Source: Planctomycetota bacterium
GTDB taxonomy: Bacteria; Planctomycetota; Phycisphaerae; WQYP01
Direction: 5' to 3'
NCBI GenBank assembly: GCA_021799715.1
Contig: JAJYZY010000034.1
Coordinates: 1-20,740 of the forward strand
Length of the DNA: 20,740 bases
The position numbers and the translations under genes are program-made. The notes under the pieces are model-generated. The model ran no database searches. It was not told where the DNA came from and worked only from the letters and a program-made list of their open reading frames with translations. Below are positions 1-7,719 of the stretch, piece after piece. The stretch's first letter is position 1. Each line of letters starts with the position of its first letter.

Positions 1-297
1 AGCAAAGGCCGCCGGGAATAGAGAGCTGTTGCCATATATACTGTAAGCGGCTATTCGTGCGACAATTGGTACGCCTTATTGCTCCATAATCAACACCTTT
101 TCGCATTCTTTATTTCTCCGCATATATCATGAGAAACCGTGTTGACTATATTCTCAACGTTTTTGTGATTTATCGCGCACATCCAGCCGCAGACGCCCCA
201 GCGGTGTCGTAACCGATTCCGTATGGAACATATTCCCGCAAAGTATCTCGCTGCAGGGTTTAATCCGGAGTTTATTTCGGCTAAACTACGTTATTGC
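1..297. other. gene-free upstream region
   Basis: I see no plausible gene here. It precedes the aldo/keto reductase gene and is more AT-rich than the coding regions. A TTGACT at 142-147 could be a -35 element, but no good -10 follows at the usual distance. The same stretch contains a short inverted repeat, GTTGA (141-145) and TCAAC (154-158). Neither is strong enough to call a promoter or operator. Confidence 0.5.
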
Positions 298-319
298 ATC
301 CTGCGAAAATGCGCAGGGT
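298..319 (+). promoter_or_regulatory. hairpin just ahead of the reductase ribosome binding site
   Basis: CCTGCG (300-305) and CGCAGG (312-317) form a perfect 6-bp stem with a 6-base loop. One G-T and one A-T pair extend it outward. The TAGGAG Shine-Dalgarno begins 2 bases after the stem, so the hairpin could affect translation or mRNA stability. It has no U-run and is therefore not a terminator. Function is inference only. Confidence 0.35.
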
Positions 320-335
320 ATAGGAGTTGGTTATT

Positions 336-1463
336 ATGCGTTATCGTTTAATTCCCGGTACGGACCTTAAGGTTTCCGAGCTTTCATTCGGTAATTTTAT
401 TTTCGGCAGCTTTATGTGGGGCAAGGGGCCGGCTGATGAGCCGCAGGGAGTTCAACTGCAAAACAGAGCGTTTGAGTTGGGCGTCAACTTCTTTGACACC
501 GCGGACGCCTATGACAACGGCCGCGCTGAAAAGCTCATGGTGGAAACCCTCCGTTTTGCCGGGCGGGAAAATATTATTTTATCCACCAAGTTTGGATATG
601 ACTTTTATGGTGACCCCGGAACCGAAGGTTCACATAAAGAACGCAAACAGGATTTTTCGCCGGCGTTTATTCAAAAAGCGCTGGAAGAGTCGCTGAAACG
701 ATTACAAACCGATCGCATAGACCTGTGGCAGGCGCATAATATCAAACTGCCGCAGATGAATGACAGCCTGGTTGACGCTTTGAACAAGCTGCAAAAACAG
801 GGAAAAATCCGATACTGGGGCGTGGCGCTCGGGCCGGCCATCGGTTGGCGGGAAGAGGGCGTGGCGGCATTAAAAGATTGGCGCGTGGCAAGCGTGCAAA
901 CCGTGTTTAATATGCTGGAACAGCATCCCGGGCGCGAATTTTGTGAACTGGCGCAGGAGCTTGGCGTCGGCGGTATTATCAGCCGGGTGCCGCACAGCTC
1001 CGGTATTTTGCAGGACCTGTATACCGAAAATTCAACATTTACCGACCATCGCAAATTCCGGGATCGCAACTGGCTGATCTATGGTTTAAAAAAGGTCGAA
1101 AAACTGCGGCACATCCAGAAGCGCCACGGCTGCACGATGGGACAGTTGGCCCTTAAGTGGCTTTTAACCTGGCCCAGCAGCGTCAGCGTGCAGCCGAATA
1201 TCAGCACGGAAGCCGAATTGAATGAATTTGCCGCCGCCTGTGACGGCCAATTGCTGACCAGTGAGGAAATGCGGGAAATTCAGGATATGGTTGAAAGTGA
1301 TTTTGGCCTTGGGGCCGATGCGCATGCGTGTGATCTTAAAAGCAGCGTATCGATTTCCGGCAGCGTGCGCAGCTCGTACCAGAAGGGGCAATTGGTTCCC
1401 GCGCTGCCATTTTCCCCGGCGGAGCATAAATTAACGGTCGGTCTGGCCGGTGCGCGCGGGTGA
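336..1463 (+). CDS. aldo/keto reductase family oxidoreductase
   Basis: 375-residue cytosolic NAD(P)H-dependent oxidoreductase of the aldo/keto reductase superfamily (TIM barrel). The N-terminus has the family pattern GTDLKVSELSFGNF. The catalytic tetrad is visible: Asp54 and Tyr59 in FFDTADAYDNG, Lys85 in STKFGYD and His134 in DLWQAHN. Length is near the upper end for the AKR11/13-like branch because of a C-terminal tail of about 40 residues (SSVSISGSVRSSYQKG onwards) after the barrel. I chose ATG 336 over an in-frame TTG at 327 because TAGGAG (321-326) lies 9 bases upstream of the ATG, whereas the TTG would directly abut it. The gene stands alone, 200 bp before clpP. The substrate cannot be read from sequence; such enzymes often act on sugars or small aldehydes. 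Confidence 0.9.
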   Translation: MRYRLIPGTDLKVSELSFGNFIFGSFMWGKGPADEPQGVQLQNRAFELGVNFFDTADAYDNGRAEKLMVETLRFAGRENIILSTKFGYDFYGDPGTEGSHKERKQDFSPAFIQKALEESLKRLQTDRIDLWQAHNIKLPQMNDSLVDALNKLQKQGKIRYWGVALGPAIGWREEGVAALKDWRVASVQTVFNMLEQHPGREFCELAQELGVGGIISRVPHSSGILQDLYTENSTFTDHRKFRDRNWLIYGLKKVEKLRHIQKRHGCTMGQLALKWLLTWPSSVSVQPNISTEAELNEFAAACDGQLLTSEEMREIQDMVESDFGLGADAHACDLKSSVSISGSVRSSYQKGQLVPALPFSPAEHKLTVGLAGARG

Positions 1464-1663
1464 AATAATCCATCATGGCCAACATGAAAACCGAAACGGG
1501 CCTTAAAACAGCGGGCCTGCGCGCTTTAGCCCGATGAAGGTGCCGCCCGGTAATGCCGTCCGCCGCATGACCGAATTGCGGGCTGGCCTAGAGACACATT
1601 GGCGCGTATGATGGAACGTGTACGAGGTTGACACGGTTTAGGAAGTATTTGGAAATAGACACA

Positions 1664-2383
1664 ATGACACTTTTTGATTCGCAGGGTCGTCCGGTTTCCC
1701 CGATTACCAGTCCGGCGCAACAGGTATTTTCAGACATGATGGGAGCAGCGGATCACATTCCGATGCGTCCGCGGATTGCGGAATATCAACGCTGGCGGCA
1801 AATGACCGTTGATGAAATGCTGCTGGAAAACCGCGTGGTATTCTTGGTGGGGGAAATTGATCATGCATCGGCCACGGGCGTTATCATGCGGCTGTTGTAT
1901 CTGCAATCCATACGCAAAGATCAGGACATCAATCTGTATGTCAATTCCCCCGGCGGAGCAGTGGATGATACGCTGGCAATTTATGACACCATGAAATTTA
2001 TGACGTGCGATGTGGCGACATTTTGTGTCGGTAAAGCTATGAGCGGCGGCGCGGTGGTATTGGCGGCGGGAACAAAAGGCAAACGTTACGCATTACCCCA
2101 TGCCAAAGTCATGATCCATCAGCCCTTCGGCGGGATTTACGGCCAAACCGCGGATATCGCCATTCAAGCCGAGGAAATTCTGAAAACCAAGGAAACACTG
2201 ACTGATCTTCTGGCAAAATTAACCGGCCAGCCACGGGCCAAAGTGGCTGAAGATCAGGAACGCGATAAATATTTCGACGCCAAAGAAGCCAAAGCCTACG
2301 GCCTTGTGGATGAAGTGCTGGAAGAAACCGACAAAGTCGCGAAAGAAGCCATCGCCAAAACTCAGATGGCGCGGCCCTCATGA
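1664..2383 (+). CDS. clpP: ATP-dependent Clp protease proteolytic subunit (ClpP family)
   Basis: 239-residue serine peptidase of the ClpP family. In the cytosol it forms the degradation chamber that ClpX or ClpA/C ATPases feed. The triad is complete and spaced exactly as in E. coli ClpP: Ser127 in GKAMSGGA, His152 in MIHQP (+25) and Asp201 in QERDKYF (+49). The handle region TGQPRAKVAEDQERD and the terminal AYGLVDEV are also present. The residue after the nucleophile is Gly instead of the usual Met (GxASMGA), as in divergent second ClpP copies. The extended N-terminus of about 35 residues (QGRPVSPITSPAQQ) may be a propeptide. ATG 1664 is preferred, with GGAA 9 bases upstream; an in-frame TTG at 1628 has no ribosome binding site. 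No clpX or second clpP is adjacent, so this is probably an orphan paralogue working with a main ClpP elsewhere (inference). Confidence 0.9.
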   Translation: MTLFDSQGRPVSPITSPAQQVFSDMMGAADHIPMRPRIAEYQRWRQMTVDEMLLENRVVFLVGEIDHASATGVIMRLLYLQSIRKDQDINLYVNSPGGAVDDTLAIYDTMKFMTCDVATFCVGKAMSGGAVVLAAGTKGKRYALPHAKVMIHQPFGGIYGQTADIAIQAEEILKTKETLTDLLAKLTGQPRAKVAEDQERDKYFDAKEAKAYGLVDEVLEETDKVAKEAIAKTQMARPS

Positions 2384-2487
2384 GTCTGGGCGGCATTGCG
2401 GGTGCCGCAGGGCACCTTATGAATCGGCAGCGGATTGTGAAATATTAAAATCGCGTATCACTTCTTTTCAACCGGCAAGGAGAGATC

Positions 2488-3657
2488 GTGAAAATTGCCA
2501 TCTATGCCGCCCCTTTGGTTACCCGGCATATCACGGGCATTGAACAACTTGCGCGGAATATCGTAGCGCAATGGATTGCATTGGCACCGCAGCATGAATT
2601 TTTCATACTGCTGGAAGACCATTTACCTTATCAGCGGGATTTTGATTCCAGCTTGATTGACGCCTTGCCCGTTAATTTTCACATTACCCGCATTCATCCC
2701 GAACGTAGATTTTCCACCATGGAACGCATTGAAGGGCTGCTTAACCGCAAGGCCGCGCGCCCCGGCGGACGCGAACCATGGGACATCCTGCACAGTTTCA
2801 GCCCCTGGCTGCCCCGCGCCTCCGTCGCGCCGATGGTACACACCATTCATGATCTTTCCTGTGAGCTTGATCCGCATGTGCGACGCACGCATGAAGGCTC
2901 GCGCCAGCGGGAAATTCATCGCAGCGCGGTGCGGCGCGCCAGCCGCACCATCGCGGTTTCTCAACAAACACGCCATGACATTATTGCACTGTATCATGTG
3001 CCGCCAACCCGTGTGCATATTATTCACAATGGCATCAATCCAACTTTTACCCCCGACCCGGATGCCGAATTGCACCAACAGCTTATTGAACATTTCCATA
3101 CGGATCGTCGTTACATTCTCATGGTTGGATCGGATATTCCCCGGCGCAATTATCAGCGGGTATGGCCGGCCATTGAGCGGGTGCTTAAAACCCATCCCCG
3201 GCTGCAACTGATTTTGGCGGGGCGAAATCGCTGGGCGCAGACCATGTTGTATCATCAGATCAGCGCTGCGGGATATCTGGGGCGGGTAACTTTTATTGAA
3301 TCTCCATCGGATAAAGTCCTGGCGCAGCTTTACCGTGATGCCATGCTGACCTGCTGCGGATCAAGTTTTGAAGGATTCGGTTTATCCGTACTGGAGGCCA
3401 TGGCCTGTGGCTGCGCCGTGGCATGCAGCGACATGATGTCCCTGCGGGAACTGGCGGGCGACGCCGTGCTCTATTTTTCCCATGATGAAGTTGATTCCAT
3501 GGCCGAGGCCATCTCATCTTTGGCGGACGATCCGGAGTTCCGCAGGCAGCTCCGACAGCGCGGATTGCAACGCAGCAGTGAATTTACCTGGGAACATTCC
3601 GGACGGCTCCTGCTTTCCATCCTCGAAGACACCGTGACGGCAAACCAAAAACGCTGA
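2488..3657 (+). CDS. GT4-family glycosyltransferase
   Basis: 389-residue retaining glycosyltransferase with the GT-B fold, family GT4 (glycosyl transferases group 1). It probably transfers a sugar from a nucleotide donor during polysaccharide, lipopolysaccharide or glycolipid assembly at the cytoplasmic face of the membrane. The N-terminal acceptor domain starts KIAIYAAPLVTRHITGIEQL. The inter-domain region has RTIAVSQQTRHDI and VHIIHNGIN (about 154-183). The donor domain has YILMVGSDIPRRN and the E-x7-E motif EGFGLSVLE (Glu295, Glu303), followed by the usual ACGCAVACSD and LAGDAVLYF. The GTG start is supported by a strong AAGGAGAG (2477-2484). It lies 104 bp after clpP and runs toward the rlmN gene. 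Donor and acceptor are unknown, and no other polysaccharide genes are nearby. Confidence 0.88.
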   Translation: MKIAIYAAPLVTRHITGIEQLARNIVAQWIALAPQHEFFILLEDHLPYQRDFDSSLIDALPVNFHITRIHPERRFSTMERIEGLLNRKAARPGGREPWDILHSFSPWLPRASVAPMVHTIHDLSCELDPHVRRTHEGSRQREIHRSAVRRASRTIAVSQQTRHDIIALYHVPPTRVHIIHNGINPTFTPDPDAELHQQLIEHFHTDRRYILMVGSDIPRRNYQRVWPAIERVLKTHPRLQLILAGRNRWAQTMLYHQISAAGYLGRVTFIESPSDKVLAQLYRDAMLTCCGSSFEGFGLSVLEAMACGCAVACSDMMSLRELAGDAVLYFSHDEVDSMAEAISSLADDPEFRRQLRQRGLQRSSEFTWEHSGRLLLSILEDTVTANQKR

Positions 3658-3736
3658 ACCATCCGGCCATGCGGGTACAGTTACGATCTGACCATCTGCG
3701 GCGGGGAGCCTGAGCGCACCAACGCCTTGGGCAAAA

Positions 3737-3827
3737 ACAATTTTGCCGGGGTCGTGCAGCCGCGCGGTGGAAGCTTGCGGCCAAAAAAAACCTGCCGGAC
3801 AGTGCGAAGTTATTTCTACGCAGCCCC
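3737..3827. repeat. dispersed gene-end repeat, copy A (composite)
   Basis: This 91-bp stretch between two convergent genes shares two separate blocks with other gene-end regions of the window. Block 3789-3827 matches 10625-10663 at 33 of 39 positions. Block 3737-3782 matches 15498-15543 at 36 of 46, mostly with transitions. The shared cores are TGCGAAGTTATTT and CCGCGCGGTGGAA. TGCGAAG/CTACGCA pairs imperfectly around a TTATTT loop. An 8-A run (3783-3790) reads as a U-run on the - strand just after rlmN, so part of it may aid termination. Origin and role are unknown. Confidence 0.6.
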
Positions 3828-4747
3828 TAACGGCGTAAATCCGGATTCCCAAGCTGACCACAGGCCGCCATCAGCGGCTGGCCAATGGTGGTTCTGCGCT
3901 TCGCCAGAATACCCAGTCCGCGCAGGTGTTGGAGGAATGCGACAATTGTTTCCGGGGTGCTGGGGGCATATCTTGCCGGTGTCTGTGGATTGTAGGGAAT
4001 CAGGTTCACCGTCACCGGCAGTTCCTGACACCACGCCGCCAATGCTTCGGCATCCGCCGGCGAATCATTTACCCCGTGAAGCATCACATATTCAATGAGA
4101 AATCGCGTGCGTCTGGTGCGCGGATATTCCAGCAGGGCGCGCCGCAGCTCGGCTAAAGGCACCGCTTTGTTGATGGGCATGAGTTCACTGCGCAATACAT
4201 CCGTTGCGGCGGTTAAAGAAATCGCCAAACGGAGCGACGGCCAATTCATGGCCGCCAATTTACGAATACCATCCACCCGCCCCACCGTCGAAACAGTGAT
4301 GCGTGAAAGCGGAATACTGAATTCCCCCGGCGCGGCGATGGCACGAATCGCTCCGGTAACAGAATCAAAATTATCCAGCGGTTCACCCATGCCCATAAAC
4401 ACGATATTGCGGATATCCGGCAATGGCCGATCAGGTGCGACATCGGCGCGCAGCAGCTCCCGGGCGGTTCTCAGCTGCAGGATTATTTGTTCGGAAGTTA
4501 AATTAGCCAGCAACCCCATCATGCCGGTCTGGCAGAAACTGCATCCCATGCGACAACCAACCTGCGATGATACGCAAAGCGTAAACCACTGATCACCATG
4601 AAAATTCCGCATGGGGAGGATCACAGATTCAGTTTCTATGGGCTGGTTTTTGTAGTTGCCCGCGGGCAGGCAGAATTTTACCGCGGTTCCTTCCCGCACC
4701 ATGCGGGATACGGGGATGGGAACAGCGGTTGACAAACTTTCTGCCAT
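3827..4747 (-). CDS. rlmN: RlmN/Cfr-type radical SAM rRNA methyltransferase, N-terminally short
   Basis: 306-residue radical SAM enzyme of the RlmN/Cfr family. RlmN methylates C2 of A2503 in 23S rRNA and of A37 in some tRNAs. The iron-sulfur motif CRMGCSFC (Cys65, 69, 72), the GMGEPLDN SAM-binding motif and both mechanistic cysteines are present: LCVSSQVG (Cys58, matching E. coli Cys118) and AACGQL (Cys296, matching Cys355). Relative to E. coli (384 residues) about 58 N-terminal residues, most of the accessory N-terminal domain, are missing. An in-frame stop at 4766-4768, just upstream, rules out a longer start. Starts available are ATG 4747 or TTG 4753, neither with a strong ribosome binding site. 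It begins 10 bp after purB and is probably co-transcribed and translationally coupled. It could instead be a divergent RlmN paralogue with altered RNA recognition. Confidence 0.88.
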   Translation of the reverse strand: MAESLSTAVPIPVSRMVREGTAVKFCLPAGNYKNQPIETESVILPMRNFHGDQWFTLCVSSQVGCRMGCSFCQTGMMGLLANLTSEQIILQLRTARELLRADVAPDRPLPDIRNIVFMGMGEPLDNFDSVTGAIRAIAAPGEFSIPLSRITVSTVGRVDGIRKLAAMNWPSLRLAISLTAATDVLRSELMPINKAVPLAELRRALLEYPRTRRTRFLIEYVMLHGVNDSPADAEALAAWCQELPVTVNLIPYNPQTPARYAPSTPETIVAFLQHLRGLGILAKRRTTIGQPLMAACGQLGNPDLRR

Positions 4748-4757
4748 GGCCAACGAC

Positions 4758-6197
4758 TTAAACCTTCAATACCACGTCATGCTTCAGGCGTCCCTGATAG
4801 CGCTGGCGGATCGGTTCCACAATTTGCCGCACAAATTCATCAACCTGCTGCACGGATCGTCCGATGTATTTCCCGGGTTCCATGATCCCATCAAAGTCAA
4901 CGGCCTTAAAGGCCGCATCCGCTTTTAATCGGGCGATCAGATCGTTGGGCCGGCCATGTTGTTTCACTTCCGCCCCGGCGGCCATGGAATGCCGGCGAAT
5001 GCGTTCATGCAAATCCTGCCGGTCACCACCGGCTTTCACGGCCGCCATGAGAATATTTTCCGTGGTCATAAACGGTAATTCCGCCGCCAGGCGTTGCGCG
5101 ATGACATTCTGATTCACCACCAGCCCGCGCGACACATGCACGAGCATGTCCAATATGGCATCCGCGGTGAGAAAGGCTTCCGGAATGGAAAGCCGCTTGT
5201 TGGAGGAATCATCCAGCGTGCGTTCAAACATCTGCTGCGCCGCGGTAAACAGCGGCTGCTGCACGATGCCCATCAGCCACCGGGCCAGGCCGGTAATTCG
5301 CTCGCAAAGCACGGGATTGCGCTTATATGCCATGGCCGATGAACCAATTTGTTCATCTTCAAACGGCTCTTCGAGTTCCTTAAACGCCGCCATTAATCGC
5401 ACATCCTGTGCCAATTTATGGGCAGCGGCACCCAGGGCCGCAAGACTTGATACCACCTGAACATCAATAATGCGTGAATAGGTTTGTCCGGAGACGGGGT
5501 GTACCCGTTTGAAACCGAGTTTCTCCGCCACCGCGAATTCAAGCTTTCGGACCTTTTCATGATCCCCCTCAAAGAGTTCCAGGAATGATGCCTGCGTACC
5601 GGTGGTGCCTTTTATGCCCCGCAACATCAGTGTCTGCTGGCGCAATTCAATATCCGCCAGGCACAGCACAAAATCATAACACCACAATACCGCCCGCTTT
5701 CCCAGCGTAGTGGGCTGCGCGGGTTGAATGTGCGTATATGCCAGAACCGGCAATTCCCGCCATTGCGCGGCAAACGTCGCAATATTATCAATGACAATCG
5801 CCAGTTTGCGGGCCGTGATATCCAGCGCATCGCGCAACAGCAGTACATCGGTATTATCAACAATATCCATGGACGTTGCGCCAAGATGCAAAATTGCTTT
5901 TGCCGCAGGCGCAACTTTCGCGAACGTGTGCAGATGAGCCATGACATCATGCCGCAGTCTCGCTTCCTGCCTGGCGGCTTCATCGAAATCAATGTCATCC
6001 AGATGCGCTTTCATCTGGGCGATTTGTTCACTGGTAATCGGCATGCCAAGCTGCTGCTGGGCTTCCGCCAGCGCCAGCCAGATTCTTCGCCAGGTTGAAA
6101 ACTTTCGCTGGGGGGAAAAGACCTCCAACATTTCAGCGGAGGCGTTGCGGGTTACCAGGGGACTTTGATAAACGAGCATTTCCAGTGGCGTTTCCAT
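4758..6197 (-). CDS. purB: adenylosuccinate lyase
   Basis: 479-residue homotetrameric lyase of the fumarase/aspartase superfamily. It releases fumarate from SAICAR and from adenylosuccinate in purine and AMP synthesis. Visible motifs: RHDVMAH (about 82-88), HLGATSMDIVDNTD (104-117), the THIQPAQPTT segment with His156, and the flexible catalytic signature GSSAMAYKRNP (285-295) with its serines. The N-terminus (YQSPLVTRNASAEMLEVFS) and the length resemble the eukaryote-like ADSL branch more than the shorter bacterial PurB. ATG 6197 has GGAGAATAG directly upstream. The first gene of a two-gene unit with rlmN, it diverges from the sugar transporter operon across a 430-bp control region. Confidence 0.94.
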   Translation of the reverse strand: METPLEMLVYQSPLVTRNASAEMLEVFSPQRKFSTWRRIWLALAEAQQQLGMPITSEQIAQMKAHLDDIDFDEAARQEARLRHDVMAHLHTFAKVAPAAKAILHLGATSMDIVDNTDVLLLRDALDITARKLAIVIDNIATFAAQWRELPVLAYTHIQPAQPTTLGKRAVLWCYDFVLCLADIELRQQTLMLRGIKGTTGTQASFLELFEGDHEKVRKLEFAVAEKLGFKRVHPVSGQTYSRIIDVQVVSSLAALGAAAHKLAQDVRLMAAFKELEEPFEDEQIGSSAMAYKRNPVLCERITGLARWLMGIVQQPLFTAAQQMFERTLDDSSNKRLSIPEAFLTADAILDMLVHVSRGLVVNQNVIAQRLAAELPFMTTENILMAAVKAGGDRQDLHERIRRHSMAAGAEVKQHGRPNDLIARLKADAAFKAVDFDGIMEPGKYIGRSVQQVDEFVRQIVEPIRQRYQGRLKHDVVLKV

Positions 6198-6266
6198 CTA
6201 TTCTCCATTGGACCATCACGCTGCGGGCAGCGAACACCGGCAGGCCGGCCCGGCGGCCAATACGCC

Positions 6267-6297
6267 GCGGAACACAATGAACAGTCCATTGTGCCGC
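6267..6297. promoter_or_regulatory. inverted repeat in the purB upstream region
   Basis: CACAATG (6273-6279) and CATTGTG (6287-6293) are perfect 7-bp arms around a 7-base centre. GCGG (6267-6270) and CCGC (6294-6297) extend the pairing after a 2-base bulge. It lies about 75 bp upstream of the purB start, so it could be an operator or a 5'-UTR hairpin of purB. No regulator gene lies nearby to decide. Confidence 0.45.
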
Positions 6298-6310
6298 ACC
6301 GTATAAATCA

Positions 6311-6341
6311 TTACCAAGTGAATGGTAACACAAGATTACCA
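6311..6341. promoter_or_regulatory. candidate operator TTACCA-N6-TGGTAA plus a third half-site
   Basis: TTACCA (6311-6316) and TGGTAA (6323-6328) form a perfect inverted repeat with a 6-base spacer, and a third TTACCA lies at 6336-6341. On the - strand, one TTACCA (6328-6323) followed 17 bases later by TATACG could be a purB promoter overlapped by the operator. It could also serve the divergent sugar operon. The binding protein is unknown. Confidence 0.4.
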
Positions 6342-6350
6342 AACTGGAAA

Positions 6351-6367
6351 TTTGCGCACGACGCAAA
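6351..6367. promoter_or_regulatory. inverted repeat TTTGCG-N5-CGCAAA
   Basis: Perfect 6-bp arms around a 5-base centre, third palindrome in the purB/sugar-transporter divergent region and the one nearest the transporter. The size suits a LacI- or GntR-type dimer, which often controls CUT2 transporters, but that is inference. Confidence 0.35.
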
Positions 6368-6446
6368 ACCGGGACTTCGCCCCCACGACATCAGGCCGAT
6401 TCCTTACGCGGAAACGGCGATCTTGACGAATTGAATGGAGGTTTTG

Positions 6447-6485
6447 ATGAATAAAGATATTTGCCAAACATTTTATTTCTGGTAA
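6447..6485 (+). CDS. possible 12-residue leader peptide ahead of the sugar transporter
   Basis: ATG 6447 is preceded 5 bases upstream by a perfect GGAGG (6437-6441). The reading frame MNKDICQTFYFW ends at TAA 6483-6485, and the nested hairpin starts 5 bases later. Placement and translation signal fit a leader or attenuator peptide whose translation could influence folding of that hairpin. The last four codons are all aromatic residues (Phe-Tyr-Phe-Trp). A short ORF with a good ribosome binding site can occur by chance, so confidence is modest. Confidence 0.35.
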   Translation: MNKDICQTFYFW

Positions 6486-6490
6486 AACAC

Positions 6491-6561
6491 AAGCGGCTTG
6501 AATTCCCCGTGAATCTGCGGACACGCAGAATACTTGGAATTCAACCATGACATTGCCGCTT
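6491..6561 (+). promoter_or_regulatory. nested RNA hairpin (possible attenuator or riboswitch-like element)
   Basis: Three perfect stems nest. AAGCGGC (6491-6497) pairs with GCCGCTT (6555-6561). TTGAATTCC (6498-6506), directly continuous on the 5' side, pairs with GGAATTCAA (6536-6544), leaving a 10-base bulge on the 3' side. Inside, TCTGCG (6514-6519) pairs with CGCAGA (6524-6529) around a GACA loop. In total 22 base pairs form in 71 bases, ending 75 bases before the lipoprotein start. I do not recognise it as a known riboswitch class. No U-run follows, so it is not a simple terminator. Confidence 0.6.
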
Positions 6562-6636
6562 CTCCAAGCGCTTTGTAAATCGAATGGGCGGCCTGGCGGT
6601 TATGCAATATACCAGAGAACTTTCAGGAGAATGTCG

Positions 6637-7653
6637 ATGAAACGCATTGGATTGGGTTTGGTGGCGGCAGTTGCGATCATGCTGCTGGCGGGATGCGGAA
6701 AATCAGGTAATCAGAATTCCTCCAGCAATTCCGGCACCGCCGGAACCGCGGGCGCAACGACCCCACGCTTGCGCATTGCGGTCATTCCCAAGGGCACCAA
6801 CGATGTTTATTGGAAATATGTTCATGCCGGAGCCGATGCGGCCGGCCGCAAGTTGGGAGTGAAAATATTATTCCAAGGCCCGACGCAGGATGGCGATCGC
6901 GCGGCGGAAATAGCCCTGATGCAAAATTTTATCACGCAGGGCGTCAACGGCATTGTATTGGCCCCCGTTGATAGTCGGGCGCTGGTTCCGCCGGTAAAAC
7001 TCGCGAACGCGGCGCACATTCCCGTAGTCATTATCGACTCATCCCTGCGGGCCACGCCCGGCAAAGATTATGTCAGCTTTGTCGCCACCAATAATTTCAA
7101 GGCCGGCGAGATTGCCGGAAATTATCTGGCCAAGCTCCTTGGCGGCAAGGGTAAAGTGGCCATGCTCCGTTTTATCGTCGGTTCGGCCGCCACCGATGCC
7201 CGCGCGGCGGGATGTGTGGCAGCGCTAAAGAAATTCCCCGGTATAACCATTATTGCCAGCCACCGCGGCGGCTCAACGCCCAGCAAGTGTAAATCGGTTG
7301 CATTAAGTATGGCGGACAGCTTGGAAAAAGCCGATGGCATTTTCGCTGCCAATGAAACCACCTGCTTCGGCATGTATCTGGCCCTGAAGCAGTTGAACCT
7401 GCTGGGCAAGAAAAAATTCGTCGGGTTCGACTGGCAATCCAACTTCAAAAAGCCCATTGAAAAAGGGCAGATCAACGGTGTGGTGGTGCAGGACCCATTC
7501 CGCATGGCCTATCTCGGCGTAACGTACCTGGTTGAGCATATTCGCGGCCAGAAGCCGCCGGTAAAATTTGAGACTCCCGCTGTGCTGGTAACGCCCAGGA
7601 ACATCAACACTTCGCGCATCACGAAGCTGATCACCTTGCCGCCGATTCATTGA
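6637..7653 (+). CDS. sugar ABC transporter substrate-binding lipoprotein (RbsB/PBP1 type)
   Basis: 338-residue periplasmic binding protein of the ribose/galactose/xylose family that delivers a sugar to the membrane transporter encoded next. The N-terminus is a lipoprotein signal: MKRIGLGLVAAVAIMLLAGC with the lipobox LAGC and Cys20 as the lipidated residue. A Ser/Asn/Gly-rich linker follows. The mature domain shows typical PBP1 patterns: LRIAVIPKGTNDVYWKYV, ALMQNFITQGVNGIVLAPVD, PVVIIDSSL, FVATNNFKAGEIAG, ADGIFAANETTCFGM and KKFVGFDW. I chose ATG 6637 because AGGAG (6625-6629) is 7 bases upstream; ATG 6631 would directly abut it. The ATPase gene follows after 66 bp. The ligand cannot be read from sequence. 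Confidence 0.92.
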   Translation: MKRIGLGLVAAVAIMLLAGCGKSGNQNSSSNSGTAGTAGATTPRLRIAVIPKGTNDVYWKYVHAGADAAGRKLGVKILFQGPTQDGDRAAEIALMQNFITQGVNGIVLAPVDSRALVPPVKLANAAHIPVVIIDSSLRATPGKDYVSFVATNNFKAGEIAGNYLAKLLGGKGKVAMLRFIVGSAATDARAAGCVAALKKFPGITIIASHRGGSTPSKCKSVALSMADSLEKADGIFAANETTCFGMYLALKQLNLLGKKKFVGFDWQSNFKKPIEKGQINGVVVQDPFRMAYLGVTYLVEHIRGQKPPVKFETPAVLVTPRNINTSRITKLITLPPIH

Positions 7654-7719
7654 TGCCAACAGCCGGAGCGACGATGTTTCAACTTCATGGCAGCGCATGA
7701 CTTAGTGGGGAATCAGTGA

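Noticed and set aside
2380..2448. 22-codon ORF overlapping the clpP stop by ATGA
   Set aside because: Too short, no recognisable sequence and no independent ribosome binding site; ATGA overlaps occur by chance at stop codons.
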